Shown here one piece after another: positions 4,556 to 5,255 of a stretch of DNA of 5,255 bases; the stretch's first letter is position 1; each line of letters starts with the position of its first letter. The stretch is from Anaerolineae bacterium. GTDB taxonomy: Bacteria > Chloroflexota > Anaerolineae > Promineifilales > Promineifilaceae. The position numbers and the translations under genes were made by a program. The stretch covers positions 1-5,255 of the forward strand of contig JACSSI010000412.1 of assembly GCA_014879345.1 (NCBI GenBank), in the 5' to 3' direction. The notes under the pieces are model-generated. The model had not been told where the DNA came from, did not search any database, and saw only the letters and a program-made list of their open reading frames with translations.

Positions 4556-5255
4556 TTAAGTTGTTGCTTCTGCTTCGTCTTTCATTTCAACGGCCGTTCC
4601 AATATCAGCCCAGCGCAGCCCTTCCCGAATCATGTAATACGCACCCAATGCCGTAATCGGGAACCAGAGGGCGGCGTGCAAGACCAGCGTATACGCCGCC
4701 GCAATCTCTTTGGGAATACCGTACAGTTGCAGCACTTGAATGCCTGGTGTATCAAACGTGCCTACATAGCCTGGGGCAGACGGCAGCGTCGTTGCTAGAT
4801 TGACCACGCCATTCATCAGCATCAGCGCGAAAAAACTCACCTCAAAGTTGAAGGCGTGCATCACAAACCAATATTTTACCGTTTCCAACAGCCAGATGAT
4901 GATAGAGGTAAAGAAAATCATCATCACATTGCGGAAACTGCGTAACGATTCCAGCCCGGACAGAAAATTATCGAGCATCCCCAGAATTTGCGACTTGCTG
5001 TTGTCGGTGAGCAGTCTGCCCGTCAGCCCCAAGCCCCATGCTGCCAGCGCATGAAAGCGCTTGGGCATGGAGGCCAGCACAAAAAAGATGATCATCGCAA
5101 TAAAGAAGGCAATGCTGGCAATAAAAACGAGATTGCGCACACTCGCATTGTCGCCGGGAATGGGGGAAAGGGGCAGCGCCACAAACACAAAAATGAGCAT
5201 CACCAGCCCATCGAAAACCCGTTCCACCACCACCGTAGCTAAACTGGCGCTCATG
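4556..5255 (-). CDS. Flippase-like / lysylphosphatidylglycerol synthase TM-family membrane protein (partial, 5' end outside window)
   Basis: The visible 232 residues are the C-terminal part of a polytopic inner-membrane protein of the LPG_synthase_TM (UPF0104, flippase-like) family. ERVFDGL (11-17 of the fragment) and LPSAPGYVGTFD (157-168) are the conserved stretches I recognise for this family. Hydrophobic segments lie near 13-30, 40-61, 110-134, 139-159 and 185-207, and an acidic tail follows (EMKDEAEATT). Family members are usually about 300-340 residues and have several more membrane helices before the ERVFDGL region. The Met at the window edge is therefore almost certainly internal and the frame continues to the right. 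The family includes the membrane half of lysyl-phosphatidylglycerol synthases, but stand-alone members near glycan genes have no settled reaction; lipid or lipid-linked sugar translocation is a hypothesis. It lies upstream of, and in the same direction as, the oxidoreductase gene. Confidence 0.88.
   Translation of the reverse strand, partial: MSASLATVVVERVFDGLVMLIFVFVALPLSPIPGDNASVRNLVFIASIAFFIAMIIFFVLASMPKRFHALAAWGLGLTGRLLTDNSKSQILGMLDNFLSGLESLRSFRNVMMIFFTSIIIWLLETVKYWFVMHAFNFEVSFFALMLMNGVVNLATTLPSAPGYVGTFDTPGIQVLQLYGIPKEIAAAYTLVLHAALWFPITALGAYYMIREGLRWADIGTAVEMKDEAEATT
4589..4598. repeat. AACGGCCGTT palindrome, copy 7
   Basis: Exact copy near the 3' end of the membrane-protein gene, read on the minus strand as Thr-Ala-Val in the cytoplasmic-type tail (fragment residues 220-222). 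Confidence 0.9.

Noticed and set aside
4442..4798. Plus-strand open frame crossing the GCAAAG repeat
   Set aside because: It consists of translated repeat plus antisense of the membrane-protein gene, with no ribosome binding site of note.
5252..5254. ATG at the right edge as the true start of the membrane protein
   Set aside because: The family has further N-terminal helices before the ERVFDGL region, and no upstream sequence is available to show a ribosome binding site. The gene is treated as truncated by the window.

Overview
The window looks like chromosomal DNA of a free-living bacterium, probably of the phylum Chloroflexota (Anaerolineae-like). That placement is an inference from the gene types, the style of the secreted protein and the abundance of small dispersed repeats; there is no rRNA or other marker gene to settle it. 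No phage, transposase, CRISPR array, tRNA or rRNA was seen.

Layout. A single plus-strand gene (87-1214) encodes a secreted, membrane-anchored surface protein and ends in a strong intrinsic terminator (1244-1282). It converges on three minus-strand genes, which read from right to left as follows: the 3' part of a lysylphosphatidylglycerol-synthase/flippase-type membrane protein (4556 to the window edge), an FAD-dependent amine-oxidase/UDP-galactopyranose-mutase-like oxidoreductase (3057-4454), and a nucleotide-sugar (UDP-glucose type) 6-dehydrogenase (1449-2831). Together they resemble part of a surface-glycan or glycolipid locus: a sugar-nucleotide dehydrogenase supplies a uronic-acid precursor, a flavoenzyme acts on an unknown substrate, and a polytopic membrane protein may handle a lipid-linked product. 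The oxidoreductase has a terminator overlapping its stop codon, so the dehydrogenase probably has its own promoter.

The most striking features are repeats. (1) The 10-bp perfect palindrome AACGGCCGTT occurs seven times exactly, always inside genes and in all three codon phases. A random 5.3-kb sequence would hold about 0.005 copies. This is the pattern of a highly iterated palindrome such as cyanobacterial HIP1, but with a different sequence. (2) A 24-bp unit is repeated four times in frame inside the oxidoreductase gene, adding an 8-residue Ser/Thr/Gly repeat to an otherwise ordinary enzyme. (3) Each of the three gene-to-gene intervals carries a different imperfect inverted repeat, and the arms are themselves made of short-period direct repeats (CGAATT, ACAAAG and GCAAAG types).

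There is no gene-free stretch longer than 300 bases. The intervals are 1-86, 1215-1448, 2832-3056 and 4455-4555.
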